Source of the DNA: Zelonia costaricensis
Lineage: Eukaryota > Euglenozoa > Kinetoplastea > Trypanosomatida > Trypanosomatidae
Length of the DNA stretch: 32,133 bases
Reading direction: 5' to 3'
NCBI GenBank assembly: GCA_030849075.1
Contig: JASAOO010003250.1
Coordinates: forward strand, 1 to 32,133
Positions 9,661 to 20,800 of the stretch are shown here, in pieces (within the stretch, counting starts at the first letter, position 1; every line of letters begins with the position of its first letter). The position numbers and the translations under genes are program-made. Under the pieces are notes generated by a model. The model was not told the DNA's origin. It did not search any database and was given only the letters and a program-made list of their open reading frames with translations.

Positions 9661-12600
9661 CCGCGTCAAGGCGAGATGGGTCTGAACGGCGCCGAGATGG
9701 GGGAGGAGGAGGAAGGGTTTGTCGTGAAGACCGTAGCCGCGACTTCGAGTCGAGCACTGTGATGGTGATGAAGAAAACTGATAGAGATGAGGTGGAGAAG
9801 GTGGAAGCGGAGTTGAGGACGCCTGTGCAGGGCATCGTGTATCCTAACATGACGTGCGGTACACATCAGCATCACTTCCTTACGCGTCACCGCCATCGTA
9901 CCTGCGCCTCCTCGTGACGTGGTGGGCCGCCGTCCACTTCAGACCGATGCGGACTGCCAGACACTTTGAAGAGGCACACAAGGAGAGCACAGCGCGGAGA
10001 GGGGGGAGAGGCGTGTGCGCCGCACCCGACGCCGACACGCACGGCCGCCCTCGAGGTGCACCAGACAGACAGACTGGTACTGGTGCTGCCAACACCAGTC
10101 TTTTTTTTTTTTTTTGAGCGCTTGTGTGTTTCTTCTTTTTCGTTTGTTCTTGTTCAAGTCGCGTATCAGGAAACGGCTGGGAGTGGAAGCGCAGCTGAAC
10201 GCAACGGCGCTCATCTGCATCGGCACATGGCTGAGCGTGCGCTCGTGTACAAGCTCTGCTTTGTCTTGGGCTCGACTCAGACTCCAGCAGCGGCACGCAG
10301 ACCATCAGCGCATCACACTGACGCGCACGGAAAGCCAACACCGCACTGCACTCGCCACCTGATCGGTCATAGACCTTCACACGAGACATTCGAGCGCCAC
10401 TGCGTACCCGCGCGCGTCGGGTCCTCTGCGGAGTTCTCAGCCTCCCGTGTTTTCTTTCGTTTTTTTTTCTCAGTATGTCTCTTGCAGATCCGAGAGAAGA
10501 TGAAGATCCTCTGTTTTTTTTTTCTTTTTTCCATCGGTGCCGTATACGACGTTGTTGTTTGTTCGTTGTTTTCTGTGTGTCTTCGTTGCAGTACGGGGGG
10601 AGGGGAGGGGCACATCCGACGTGTACGGCGAGGGAAGGTTCTCTGCACGAAGTGGCGCACAGACTTTGGTGAGCCTTTGGAGGCGAGAAAGGAAACGTGA
10701 AACAAAAAAAGGAAGAGAAAAGGGAACAGAGCCGCATCCTCCACTGTGCGCGCCTTCTTGTGTCTGTTGCTGGTGTGTGCGCGTGTGTGCCCCGGGGTGC
10801 GTGGCCCGAGCTTCGCGATGTACTGCTACAGGAGTGTCCTGTCTTCCCTCCTGCTATCAGACCTGACGTTGCCTCCGCGATCATGCTCTGTACACCAGGC
10901 GCGCATCAGCCGAGAGCGCCGTAAAGCGATGGAAGGAGGAACGAAGGCTCGTGGGTAGCCTCTCGACCTCTCCGAACCCATCTTCAGCATCGGGAGCACT
11001 CACCGGGCTGTGGCCATCCTCCAGCGGAGCGTATCAGGGCATCTCGCCCAGCACCCATAAATGACCTCATCGTCGCCCCTCCCTTCGCCCAGTAGCCGTT
11101 GCCCCCTCCCCGCCACCACACACGCTGTGGACGAGGCAAGGCGATACGCACAGCACCGGCAAGCAGACACAACAAGACACGGCAAGCAAGAAGAAGCCGA
11201 GACAGAAACAAAACAAAACAAAAGAAACAAGAAGGGAAAACGAGGACGGGTCGAAGCAGACACAGGGCGGCGAGGCCTCATTCTCTGCACCCTGTCCAAC
11301 AGCTTTCCTCCGCTTCCTATCAGGCGTTCCCTTCGCTCGTCATCGTCACAACCCTCAGTCGGCGCCGGTGGCGGCGGAGAGGCTCGCCTGCGAAAAAGGG
11401 AGTGACGAAGAAGCCCAAAGCAAGAGGAAAGGAAGAAGAAGAGAGCAGCAGCTGTGCGCCCCCCCCCCTCCCTGCAGCTTACTTGGAGAGCTCGAAACGC
11501 AGCATTGGGAGGGGGAGGGGGAAGGGGGGGCCTCCTCGGTGCGTCACGTCCGCCCCGTCCACATCGCCCGACGTGGACAACAAAAGAAGAAAACAAAAAG
11601 TGGCGAAGGGAGAAACGAAGAACGGGGCTGGCGCAGAGGCCCAAATAAAAAGAGAGAAAGAAAGAACACAAGGAGGACATAGAGAGACAGCACACTCTCA
11701 CGTACGCACGTACACACACACACATACAAACACAAGTGCGCTCACACTTCGAGGAGACGCACGAGCGCGCAGACGCGCACAGCCGTGCGGCACATCACCA
11801 CACTGCAGCACTTCCACTTGACAGGGGCGGGGAAGAGGAAGATGAAGAGGACGAAGTGGAAGAAGGCAGTGAGGGGAAGCCAACTTAAAGAAAAAAAAGA
11901 TGATGAAAGCCAAAAAGCGGTCAGGCAGCTCTGGCGGCAGCACGTGCAGAAGGGGGGAGCAAGAGGAGGGCGGGAGGAGGAGGAGGAAAGACGGGGCGCC
12001 TCAGGCAACGTGTTGTTGCCCCCAAGCGATGCATGCGCAGCCGAATGCGTGTGTCTGTGCGGGGTGCTTCACGTGCTACACCTCATCGACCACAAGCGCT
12101 AAACCATCTGCACCGCTTCCTGCCTCAATACCGTTTCCAGCACCCACCCAATGTCCCAGGTCCCTCCCCCCTTCCGTGTGCTACGGGCATGCCGCGTGCC
12201 TGCGCGGCTAGTACACTGCAAGACAACAAGCTCCTCTTTCCTTTTCTCCTTTTGAGGCCTCGCCTGCCCTCTGAGGCGCCGCGGAGCGCTTTGTTGATGA
12301 GTCAGACAGAGGCCGTGCACAAGCTCAGTGGTGATGTGCACGTGTGTCTGTGTCTGTGTACGTGTGTGTGTGGGGGGAGGGGGGGGTCGGTCCATCGTTT
12401 ACGAGGCGCTTCAAGGACGGACAGTCAAGAAGGACGGGCGATGCGCGCTATACGGGGGAGCGCAGTCGCACTATCACCAAGAGCCTACAACTTATAAACA
12501 CACAGACACACACACAAACGCACGCAGGGTCTGCCAAGGGGGGGGCGTGTGGGCAACCGAAAGAAGCAGAGGAGTCGAAAGAGGAGGAGCAGGAGGCGGC

Positions 12601-12925
12601 AGGAGCTGCAGGGGTGGGAAGCAAGAAGCTCGTCTTCGTCACCTCCTGACCCGGCGCCTACGACGACAACGCTGCCATGACAACGTGCAACGTGGTGGTG
12701 ATGGTGGTCGTCTTTCTTTCGCGAGGGAGGAAAAAGAGAAAAGCGACACGTCTCGCCGGTGTGCGGCGGAGAGTGGGAAGACTGAGAAGCAGTCGAAACG
12801 TGCTGTAGCGGGCGAGCGAGGAGGAGGAGGAGGGCGAAAAGGGGGGTGGTGCTGAAGCAGGAGAAGTGAGGAAGAAAGGGAACAAGAAGAAACTGGAAAT
12901 AGTCGGAGGGGTAGAGGGGTGCGGT

Positions 12926-12941
12926 GGGGGGGGGGGGGGGG
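12926..12941. repeat. G homopolymer
   Basis: About 16 consecutive G on the plus strand; the assembled length may be unreliable. Confidence 0.9.
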
Positions 12942-13410
12942 CATTGCGCTCGACTGGAGGCTGAGAATGTGCCAACCGTACAGAGAAACGGAATAGCGTG
13001 CAGGAGATGCGCTTCTCGGGAAGCAAAACGAGAACACACACAAACACAAAGGGTGATGAGGAGATGGTGGAGGAGGGCGGAAGGGAGGGGCAGCAGCAGC
13101 ACGCAGACACGAAGATCGCAAGTCAGGAATAGGCAAGCTCCATGAGCGTGAAGGATGGAACACAGAGCGGCGAGGAGGGCAACGCTGGCGGAGATGGGCT
13201 GCGCAGAAGGAGGAGGAGGATGGGGAGGGGGGGCTACTAAAGGAGAATTCGCTCTCTGTTGCTGCTGTCACTGTCGTTCCTGTTGCTCACACATTTTCTG
13301 CACGAAGGAGAGGCTGGATCGGCAACGGCACCCGCTTCGACGGGGCGCCGCTTTCTTCCGGGAAGGAAGAGCGCCAAGCCCTGCTGGTATACTTGTGTTT
13401 GTATGTGTTT

Positions 13411-13427
13411 GTGTGTGTGTGTGTGTG
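13411..13427. repeat. GT dinucleotide repeat
   Basis: A short GT run on the plus strand, preceded by imperfect GT-rich sequence from about 13393. Confidence 0.85.
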
Positions 13428-13984
13428 GAGTGTGCGGTACATCGATGTGACCCTGGCAGGAGGGCGATGGCCCAGACGCCGCACCCATGAGCTGCCCTCC
13501 TTCTCCGTCTTTACCGCTTCCTTGCGCCCTCACGCTCCGTAGCGCGCACAAGCCGAGGTCTTCGCGTAGAGGACGTCTCCCAGATTGTTTTCCTTTGTTC
13601 GAAGCACTGAAGGAGGTGAAAGGGGGGGGTTGGAAGATGAGAAAGGAGGAAAGGGGGAGGGAAGGGGGGTGGAGACTGCTGCAACCCGGCGCCCCCGTCC
13701 ATCGAGTGGGCACTGCCCCCACCTCCTCTTTCCCTTCTTCTGTGATCGCACCCTCGGCTGCTCACACGCCCGCTCCTCTGCGCCTCGGGGGCTCTGTGCC
13801 CGCTCCGCCTCCCATGCGGCACACCACAACAAGGGAGCACAGAGCAGAGAAGATGCAGAGCGAGGAGGGGCGTAGGGGAGAACAATACAAAGGAAAACGA
13901 ATTACGGTGCGCCACCGACTGCGTAGTGGCTCGTGAGGGGTGAAGAGAGAACGCGAACACGGTAGGCCAGGTCAGCGTGGTGGC

Positions 13985-14021
13985 ACACCCACACCCACGC
14001 ACACACACACACACGCACACG
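13985..14021. repeat. CA-rich repeat next to a stop codon
   Basis: Imperfect CA units on the plus strand beginning about 14 nt after the stop codon of the PSP1-domain gene in coding orientation, so at the start of its 3' UTR. Confidence 0.9.
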
Positions 14022-14034
14022 CGGGTTTGCTGGT

Positions 14035-17000
14035 CTATTCATCCGAGCAGGACCCGTCTGTGCAGTCACCCGATGCCATCCGCATCCAGATGCGGCAGTG
14101 GAAGATGTGGTTGAGGTACGTGGCGAGTTCGAGGAAGCGCACGGGGGCGTCGCAGGTGTAGTGCACGTACAGCTTCTGTGCATCGGCCTGGAATTCGACG
14201 TCCACGAAGTGCATGTGCGCAACACGGCAGCTGCGGAAGAGGTGCGGCTGCGTCGCCACAAAGCGCAGGAACTCCAGTGTGGCCTCCTCCAGCGGCGTCT
14301 GGATCGTGTTCCGCACCACCAGCTCATCCGCGTGCGCCGCGCGGTGAATGGACGAGGCGAGCGCGAAGTCGAGGTTGCCGACGAGGTGCGCGTTGTGGCG
14401 CTTCGACTCGGACATGCCGTCATACTCCTCGCGCGTCAGAACCAGCTCAACCGTGCCGGTCTCGATGCCCATGTCGCCGTCCACGACCACCGTCGTACCG
14501 ACAGCGAAGCACTCGCAGCCCACGGCCGTGCTGCGGCGGAAGCGGTGGTAGAGGACGTAGACGTACTTCATATCCGCCTCATCCAGCACGGTGAAGCGCG
14601 GGGCGTCCGCGTCGTCGGCCTCGAGGCCGCGGCGGCGATTCCGCACCCGCCGTGGGAGGGGCACCACCCGGCGCAGTAGGCGGGTGGAGCAGTTGCTCCC
14701 CTCGCCAATCACCTTCCGCCGCCGCGCGAGGGCATCCTTGTAGCACCCGCTGCGGTTCAGACGATGCCACAGGCGCTGCAGCACCACCACGTCGATGTCG
14801 TCGAGGGAGTCAGCCACAAACGCTGCGGTAAAGGCGCCCATGTCGCCCGGGCAGGGCGGCGGGTAGACGCGGGAGCTGCGCAGCTGCCACGCCCAGCACG
14901 TCGCGGCCACCTGCACCGACGTGCGCGCCTTCTCGCCCAGCAGCGGTGAGGAGTACGGCTTGGGCCGCTGCGAGGCGACTGGCCACGCCGCAGCCGCCGA
15001 CGCCGCGGCAGCCACGTCCATCTGCACGCTCGCCAAGGACGTTGAAGATGGTGACTCGGTCGCCGCGCTGCGGTCAGCGCTGCTGCGGCGGCTGCTGCTT
15101 CGGGTGCGGGTGCCCGGCACCGCCTTGCTGTCCGCAGCGTCACGAAGCTGCTCGGAGCGGGGCAGCGGCACGAGGTGCTCGCTGCGCACCGACACGGAGG
15201 CCATGGCCGCACCACCCTCGGTCGTCGGCGGCGTCTTGCGAGCTGCAGCCGCCGGGCTCGCGGTCGGCGCCACCAGCGGCGTGCGTGCTGGCAGAAGGAC
15301 CGGGGCGGAGCTTGAGCGGGCGGCCGCAGCAGTCTGGGGCAGCCTCTCCCGCGCGGCTACGGTGGACGCGGCGGCGGCTGGCGCAGCGGCAGCGGCAGCG
15401 CTGTTCGTCGCCCCCACCACGGCAGCCGAAGCGATGTTTACCGACTGCGGTGGTGTCGCCGCTGCGGGCTCATCGTGAGGCTTGCACGCAGCAGCAGCAG
15501 CAGCAGCAGCAGTCAACACCGCAGCGGGGCGGGGCACCACCCGCCGGCTCACTGTATCCGCCTCCCGCACCGTCGCGAGCGAGCCGACAATGCCGCTGCA
15601 GTCGTGCGGCGGGCAGCCGCTGCCGTCGCCGTCGCCGCTCACGTAGTGGCGCACACACACCTTCTTCGTGGGCTGCCGCCGCACACTGGGCTGCGGCTGT
15701 GTCACATCCAGCACCACCGATACGGACATGGGAGATCTCCAGACGGACGAGTTGAGTGAGCTGCAGCACGACTGCACGGCGCTCGCCGTCGCCTCCTGGT
15801 GGGCGGTGATCACCTCGGTGAGCCGCCGCCTCAGCAGAGGGCTCGTTGGGACAGAGGACGCGTACGGGCGGTGGGCCGGCATCGCTGCCGGTGCTGCACT
15901 CACCGGCTCCGCAGCGGCGACGTCGTCGCTCACCTCGGACGAGTCGGGCGTCGGCAGCACGCGGCGGCTGTACGGGTCGTGGCGCCACAAGACGCCAGGC
16001 ACCGTCAGCACGCGATCCAGCGCATCCTGCGTTGGCGGCGCAGCAGCGGCCAGCCCCTCCGCGTCGGCCGTTCGTTCCGCATGTGAGTGCTCCGTCTCCG
16101 TCGCGCTCTCAGCGTCGGCGTCCGTCAGCACGTGCGGGATGGGCGACAGCGTCGCCACTGCGGCGGCCGCCGCCTCGTCGTCGCTCGCCTCCCTGACCGC
16201 GCTGCTGGTAGCGGCCGGCGCGGCGGCACGCCCCTCACCCCCCACGGCCGCGTCCGTCGCGGGCGCGCTGGCAACCGCCACCAACGCAGCGGCGGCCTCG
16301 GCGGCCTCAGCGAGGTCGGCACCGCAGAGCGCCTTCACGGTAGCCCGGCGCTGGGCCGCCCGCTGCTTGCGCTTCTGCGCGGCGAGCTGGTGTTGGTATT
16401 GCTGCAGCAGGAGACGCGCGTGGACGTCGGCGAGCAGCACCGACTCGTCCGGGGAGCACAGCGGCGCGGGGTCGACAGCCCCCATAGCAGCGGCAGGCAC
16501 GGCGCCGCCCAGCCCCACACGATGCGGCGGCGTCGCAAGTACGGCGGTGGGCGGCTGGGGGCCGGCGGACACCTGGTGATGCGGTGCACCCGCCTTGGGC
16601 ACCGACGCCCGTGCCGGGTGTAGCCCGGTGAGTGGGGCGACCACGTCGACCGGGCTGCGGCCGCCCGTAGCCGGCCTGCCCGCGCCGAGCAGCGGCGACC
16701 GCGCCGCGGCTTGGAGGGCGTCGGTGGTGTTGGTGGGCGCCGTGCACAACGGGAGGCCGTAGGCGCGGCCGTCGTAGGCGAGAAACTGAGGGGTGCACGC
16801 CCCGCGCGAGGCGGGCGAGGTTTGAAAGGAGAGGGACGCCGAGCACGGCGACGGCGCCGCCGGCGGTGCCGCGAGACCGGCGGAGGTGGGCGGGGGCAGG
16901 GCGAAGTGCCCGGGTACGGGGACGCCGACCTGCGGGCCCAGGCGCGGAGGCTGCGGACCGGAGGAGAAGCGAGGCCGCACATCGAGGCTGCCCAGCGCCT

Positions 17001-17721
17001 CCTCCTCCGCCGAGGTCGCTGCCATAGAAAGCGAAGTCGGGGTGATGCCAGTGCTGCCTGCCTCCCCGTACGCGCCGAAGCTGCTCACCGCCCCCGCCCC
17101 ATAGGGCGGCGCGGTGCAGTAGCCGCGTGGCAGGTACCACTGCGGGAAGCGCGACCCGCTCAGGCTCGCGCTGCTGACCAGCGACCCCCCAGCGGCGGCA
17201 GCGGCTGCCTGCCCTGCCTCGGCCCCGGCGCCCTGCCCCTTCGCCCCGTAGAAGAGCGTCGGGCTGCCCGCACCGGAGCTGCCGGCGCCGTACAGCTCGG
17301 GCGGCACCAGCGGCGACTCCGCGTAGTACGGGTGGGGGCTGCAGAAGTACAGGTCGCCCATCGGGCTCGCCGAGGCCGCCGCACAGGCGTAGAAGTCCGC
17401 CGACGCGGCAGCGGCGCTGGCGGCGAGCTCGAGTGACGAGAACGAAGGGAAGTTGCCGGCCGCGGCGTAGGCCGCCGCGGTGGCGATGCTGGGCAGCATC
17501 GTGGCGCCGTCTGGGCCCGCCCCGGCGCAGGGCAGCGGCGAGAAGTTCATCCCCGGGAGCGGGTTGTAGTGCGTGGCGAGATGGTTCAAGGCGGGGTGGA
17601 TGCTGGTGCCCGCCGCGGGGTAGCGAGCCTCCGCTGCTCCCGGGTAGGCGACGCTGCCGCCGTCCCCACCGAAGTGGACGAAGGGGTACGCACACGGGTA
17701 GGCGCTCATCGGCGTCGACAT
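14035..17721 (-). CDS. Large protein with C-terminal PSP1 domain
   Basis: This 1228-residue protein has two parts. Residues 1 to about 940 are low complexity, rich in Ala, Pro, Ser and Gly with several Ala runs (one at about 737-744 from a CAG/CTG repeat), and probably disordered. Residues about 942-1228 look folded. I read the end, about 1069-1222, as a PSP1 C-terminal domain. The markers are FAVGTTVVVDGDMGIETGTV at 1072-1091, then HMHFVDVEFQADAQKLYVHY at 1169-1188, then VRFLELATYLNHIF with RIWMRMASGD close behind. These match the order of that family (a G-V-V turn, H-x-M-x-L/F-V-D-x-E, K-L-x-x-Y, and an R-E-L helix ending in R-I-x-x-R). PSP1-domain proteins in trypanosomatids have been found in mRNA-binding complexes, so a post-transcriptional role is plausible but inferred. 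The start ATG lies about 60 nt downstream of a good splice acceptor at 17781-17782. Confidence 0.85.
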   Translation of the reverse strand: MSTPMSAYPCAYPFVHFGGDGGSVAYPGAAEARYPAAGTSIHPALNHLATHYNPLPGMNFSPLPCAGAGPDGATMLPSIATAAAYAAAGNFPSFSSLELAASAAAASADFYACAAASASPMGDLYFCSPHPYYAESPLVPPELYGAGSSGAGSPTLFYGAKGQGAGAEAGQAAAAAAGGSLVSSASLSGSRFPQWYLPRGYCTAPPYGAGAVSSFGAYGEAGSTGITPTSLSMAATSAEEEALGSLDVRPRFSSGPQPPRLGPQVGVPVPGHFALPPPTSAGLAAPPAAPSPCSASLSFQTSPASRGACTPQFLAYDGRAYGLPLCTAPTNTTDALQAAARSPLLGAGRPATGGRSPVDVVAPLTGLHPARASVPKAGAPHHQVSAGPQPPTAVLATPPHRVGLGGAVPAAAMGAVDPAPLCSPDESVLLADVHARLLLQQYQHQLAAQKRKQRAAQRRATVKALCGADLAEAAEAAAALVAVASAPATDAAVGGEGRAAAPAATSSAVREASDDEAAAAAVATLSPIPHVLTDADAESATETEHSHAERTADAEGLAAAAPPTQDALDRVLTVPGVLWRHDPYSRRVLPTPDSSEVSDDVAAAEPVSAAPAAMPAHRPYASSVPTSPLLRRRLTEVITAHQEATASAVQSCCSSLNSSVWRSPMSVSVVLDVTQPQPSVRRQPTKKVCVRHYVSGDGDGSGCPPHDCSGIVGSLATVREADTVSRRVVPRPAAVLTAAAAAAAACKPHDEPAAATPPQSVNIASAAVVGATNSAAAAAAPAAAASTVAARERLPQTAAAARSSSAPVLLPARTPLVAPTASPAAAARKTPPTTEGGAAMASVSVRSEHLVPLPRSEQLRDAADSKAVPGTRTRSSSRRSSADRSAATESPSSTSLASVQMDVAAAASAAAAWPVASQRPKPYSSPLLGEKARTSVQVAATCWAWQLRSSRVYPPPCPGDMGAFTAAFVADSLDDIDVVVLQRLWHRLNRSGCYKDALARRRKVIGEGSNCSTRLLRRVVPLPRRVRNRRRGLEADDADAPRFTVLDEADMKYVYVLYHRFRRSTAVGCECFAVGTTVVVDGDMGIETGTVELVLTREEYDGMSESKRHNAHLVGNLDFALASSIHRAAHADELVVRNTIQTPLEEATLEFLRFVATQPHLFRSCRVAHMHFVDVEFQADAQKLYVHYTCDAPVRFLELATYLNHIFHCRIWMRMASGDCTDGSCSDE
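15489..15512. repeat. CAG/CTG repeat encoding polyalanine
   Basis: Eight CAG units on the plus strand. In the PSP1-gene frame the complement reads as Ala codons, giving the alanine run at about residues 737-744. Confidence 0.9.
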
Positions 17722-17780
17722 CCAGCCTCACCCACCACACAAACCACCAGCACAGACTCACGCAGGGACTTAGGTTTAGG

Positions 17781-17830
17781 CTTGCAAACACACGAAACAA
17801 AGAAGACAATATAGAAGTGAAGGCTCGAAA
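17781..17830 (-). promoter_or_regulatory. Likely spliced-leader acceptor for the PSP1-domain gene
   Basis: A T/C-rich coding-strand tract (complement of about 17785-17830) ends in GCAAG, with the AG at 17782-17781. This leaves a 5' UTR of about 59 nt. If correct, nearly all of the 8.9-kb gap upstream belongs to the 3' side of the preceding gene or to separate transcripts. Confidence 0.55.
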
Positions 17831-20800
17831 AAGAAGGGTTGGTTGGGCAGCGGGACGAGTGGGTCGACGGAGCGCCGAGCTCTATGACGCGCAACAATCA
17901 CAACCCGGAAAGCGCCTTTAAAGAGGGAAAGGGGTGGGGAGTTAGAGATCAGACTGGGGAGCAGCGCCCAACGGCACAGTGGAATGCCCAACGCGCCACA
18001 CGACAGGCCTGCTTTGATACACAAATCGGTAGAGCGACGGACGGGTGGCGGCAGCGAGGTTGGGTTTCTTCGTGGTGCACGTGCTTGATCGGGCGAGAGA
18101 AAACAAAACTAGGAAAACGGGGGAAGAAGCGGGAGCACGTATGAGAGAAGGCGCCTACGATACAAAACGGACAGAGAACAACGCGGAGGCACACGACTGC
18201 CGGGGGAGAAACAGCGTTCTACACAGCTGTAACGAGATGCGCGCCGCCAACGGCCACAAAAAAAAAAAATTGCAATAGAATGAAGCGGTGGAACACAAAA
18301 AAGTAAGCAACGGATCTGCCAGAGCGCAAAGCGGCGAAATGCACTGATGTGGTGAGGTACAGGCGGAGGGGTGAGAAGGAGGGGAAGAAGTGAATGCCGA
18401 AATCAAGGCCACGTTCACACCCTCAAACGCACACCCACACACACGCGCACGCCGACTCGCACAGACAAAAGCAGAGAAACAATAATAAACCGGGGGGCCT
18501 CTACAAGAAAAAAAAAAGCGGGGAGAGGGACGATGATCACGGAGGCCGAGAGAACCCACAGAGCGGCAAAATCGGAAGCACTAACACTACAACGGTCCGG
18601 AAAACAAATCAAACAGCAGAGCTTCACAAAACGCGGGACAATCGAAACAGGAAACCCCCCCAAAAAAAAAAGAGAACAGCGAAGGCAACACGGAGGGGGA
18701 GAGAGGGGGGCGCTCAATACCTCGCACGCTCCGCAGCACCGACAGCAACCACAGCGCAGGACGGAACAACCCGACCCACAAGAAAGCAGACGGTGAAAGA
18801 GAGGCGCGCACACGCGTACGAGGGCGCAAACTCTGCTGGCGGGGGAAACAAAAACAGAAAGAAAGGACAGGCGCAGAGAGGCAAGCGACTCAGAAACGCC
18901 GACGGTCGGAGCTGAAGAACAAGAAAAAAAAGATCAGGGCAGCTCCGAAAGAGGTGTGGAGCAGAACGAGAAGAGTGCCGGTGATGGAGCGCTGGGTGGT
19001 TGGGGGGGAGGGGGGGGGAGGGGAGGACAAAGGTCACGGTGAAGTACAGACGCGAAGCTTCTCCGTGGGCAACGCGCGAGCTCGTGAAAGAGAATCAAAC
19101 CTCTTACACAAATAAAAGGAGGCCGCACACGTTCCTTTCTCGCTTGCTTTCTTTCTCTCCAGCTGTAGCAGCAGCGCACGCAAAAACGACTGTGGTCAAG
19201 GAAGACAGACGGTTGGCAGAAGTTCGGAGAACCCAAAAAAAAAAAAAACAGAGAAGGAGGCAAAGCTGTTTGGAGTCTGGTGAGAAGACGTGGGTTTGCG
19301 GATCGCAATAGTGACGCTAAAAAGCCGGCAGCGCGCGCGAGAGACAGGCAGAGAGAGAGAGAGAGAGATCAACCTGACGCTTCTTGCAAAAGGTAGAAAC
19401 GTAAAAAGGAACCCAACAAGCAAGAGCACAAAAAAGACAATAATAAAGCACAGTCACACGAACACAAACCCGGTGGTGGGAAAAAAAAAAGAGAAGAAGG
19501 GAGAACGGCGCAGCTACACCTCACTGAAACTCAAAACACGCTGCTGCGACAGACTTGAGAGGTTGAGGAAACAGCTCACCAGAAAAGCACGAGACGGTCC
19601 AGCAAGAAGTTGCGTAAAAGAAACAGCACCTCCCGCGTTCGCTCTCTCTCTCGTTCTTTCTTTCTCGCCTGGCGCACCACCCAACAGGCAGCGGTAAAGG
19701 GATGACGAGAGGACGACGGTGAAGCTGTGGCTGCGGCTGCTGACGCGATTCACTTCCTTGGTGAGCCTGTCTGTGTTCTTCTGCGCTTCCCGTGTGGCAG
19801 GGCACTCGCCCACGATCTCTTATCTTCTCTCAACGGTGGGTAAGACGCGCACGCTGCGATCACTGAAAAAAAAAAAACAATGGAAGATGTGCACAGAGCT
19901 GCAGCGGAGAAATCAAAATAGCGGAGAATGCAGAATTTAAAAAGTGAGGCGCGTGGCGAGCAGATGTGAGAAGCAGAAAGCACGCGCGTTGGTAGCCGAG
20001 TGCTGAACGAGAAGCAGAAGAAGAGCGGGGCTTGTGTGGTGGTTGTATGAGTGGAGGGAGAGACCAGCAGCAGCAGCGTCTCTGCGTATCCGCGTCCCTG
20101 TTAGCCTAGCAGGCGAGAAAGCAGTGTGAATGAGCAAATGACACTAACGGTGGAGAAGTGGAGAAGAGGGCAAGAAGAAGACAACAACAAAAAGAGGAAA
20201 GGCGACTCGAGAAAAACAAAAAGAGTGTCACCTACGCGCGCGCACACGTGCCTGCGAAGGTCGGTGTACAACAGCCGAACAGGTCGCACGACACACACGC
20301 GCCAAGGGGAAAAAAAAGGAAAGCGAATATGGTGAACACCCGCACCACACGAGGAGCGGTCGAGCAACGACGATATCAGGTGGTGAACACACAGAGACAG
20401 TAACCAGAAGACAACAAAGAAAAGGAAAGAAGGCACAGGGAGACGAGAACGTGGGAGAGCTGAACAGTAGCGGTGACGAGGAAGGAAGGGATTTGCCTTT
20501 GTGGAATCAACAGAAGCAGAAAGAGCGAAAAGGGGAGAAAAGGAGCGGCAGGCTGGAGGCGGTAAGAAGTGTGTGTGTGAGAGAGAAGGAAGGAGGGCGT
20601 CGAGGAACGGCCAGGCAGCTTCTCTCTGTCAGCAGCTGGAGACGCGTGATGGGGCGGCGGCCAGAGACGTGGATGGCGAGGAGGGGAAAGGACCACACGT
20701 GCAGCACAGCTGTGAGGAAGGAGAGTGGAGCTGAGCGTGGAGCCGACGACGAAAAAGAAAAGAGACGGAGGCGTCGGGATAGAGTGACAGAGAAGCAACG

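Larger units (their letters stand above)
9268..14034. other. Spacer between the HTET tryparedoxin-like and PSP1 genes
   Basis: About 4.8 kb without a credible gene. Most of it is skewed in purines or pyrimidines. Two stretches, about 10740-11130 and 12010-12310, have balanced, non-repetitive composition and stand out from their surroundings. A G homopolymer of about 16 lies at 12926-12941. By orientation most of this should be the PSP1-gene 3' UTR. Confidence 0.55.

Noticed and set aside
16307..17809. 500-codon frame overlapping the PSP1 gene
   Set aside because: Same-strand shadow in another frame of GC-rich coding sequence; product is Arg/Ala/Pro-rich without motifs, and its upstream end reaches beyond the predicted acceptor.
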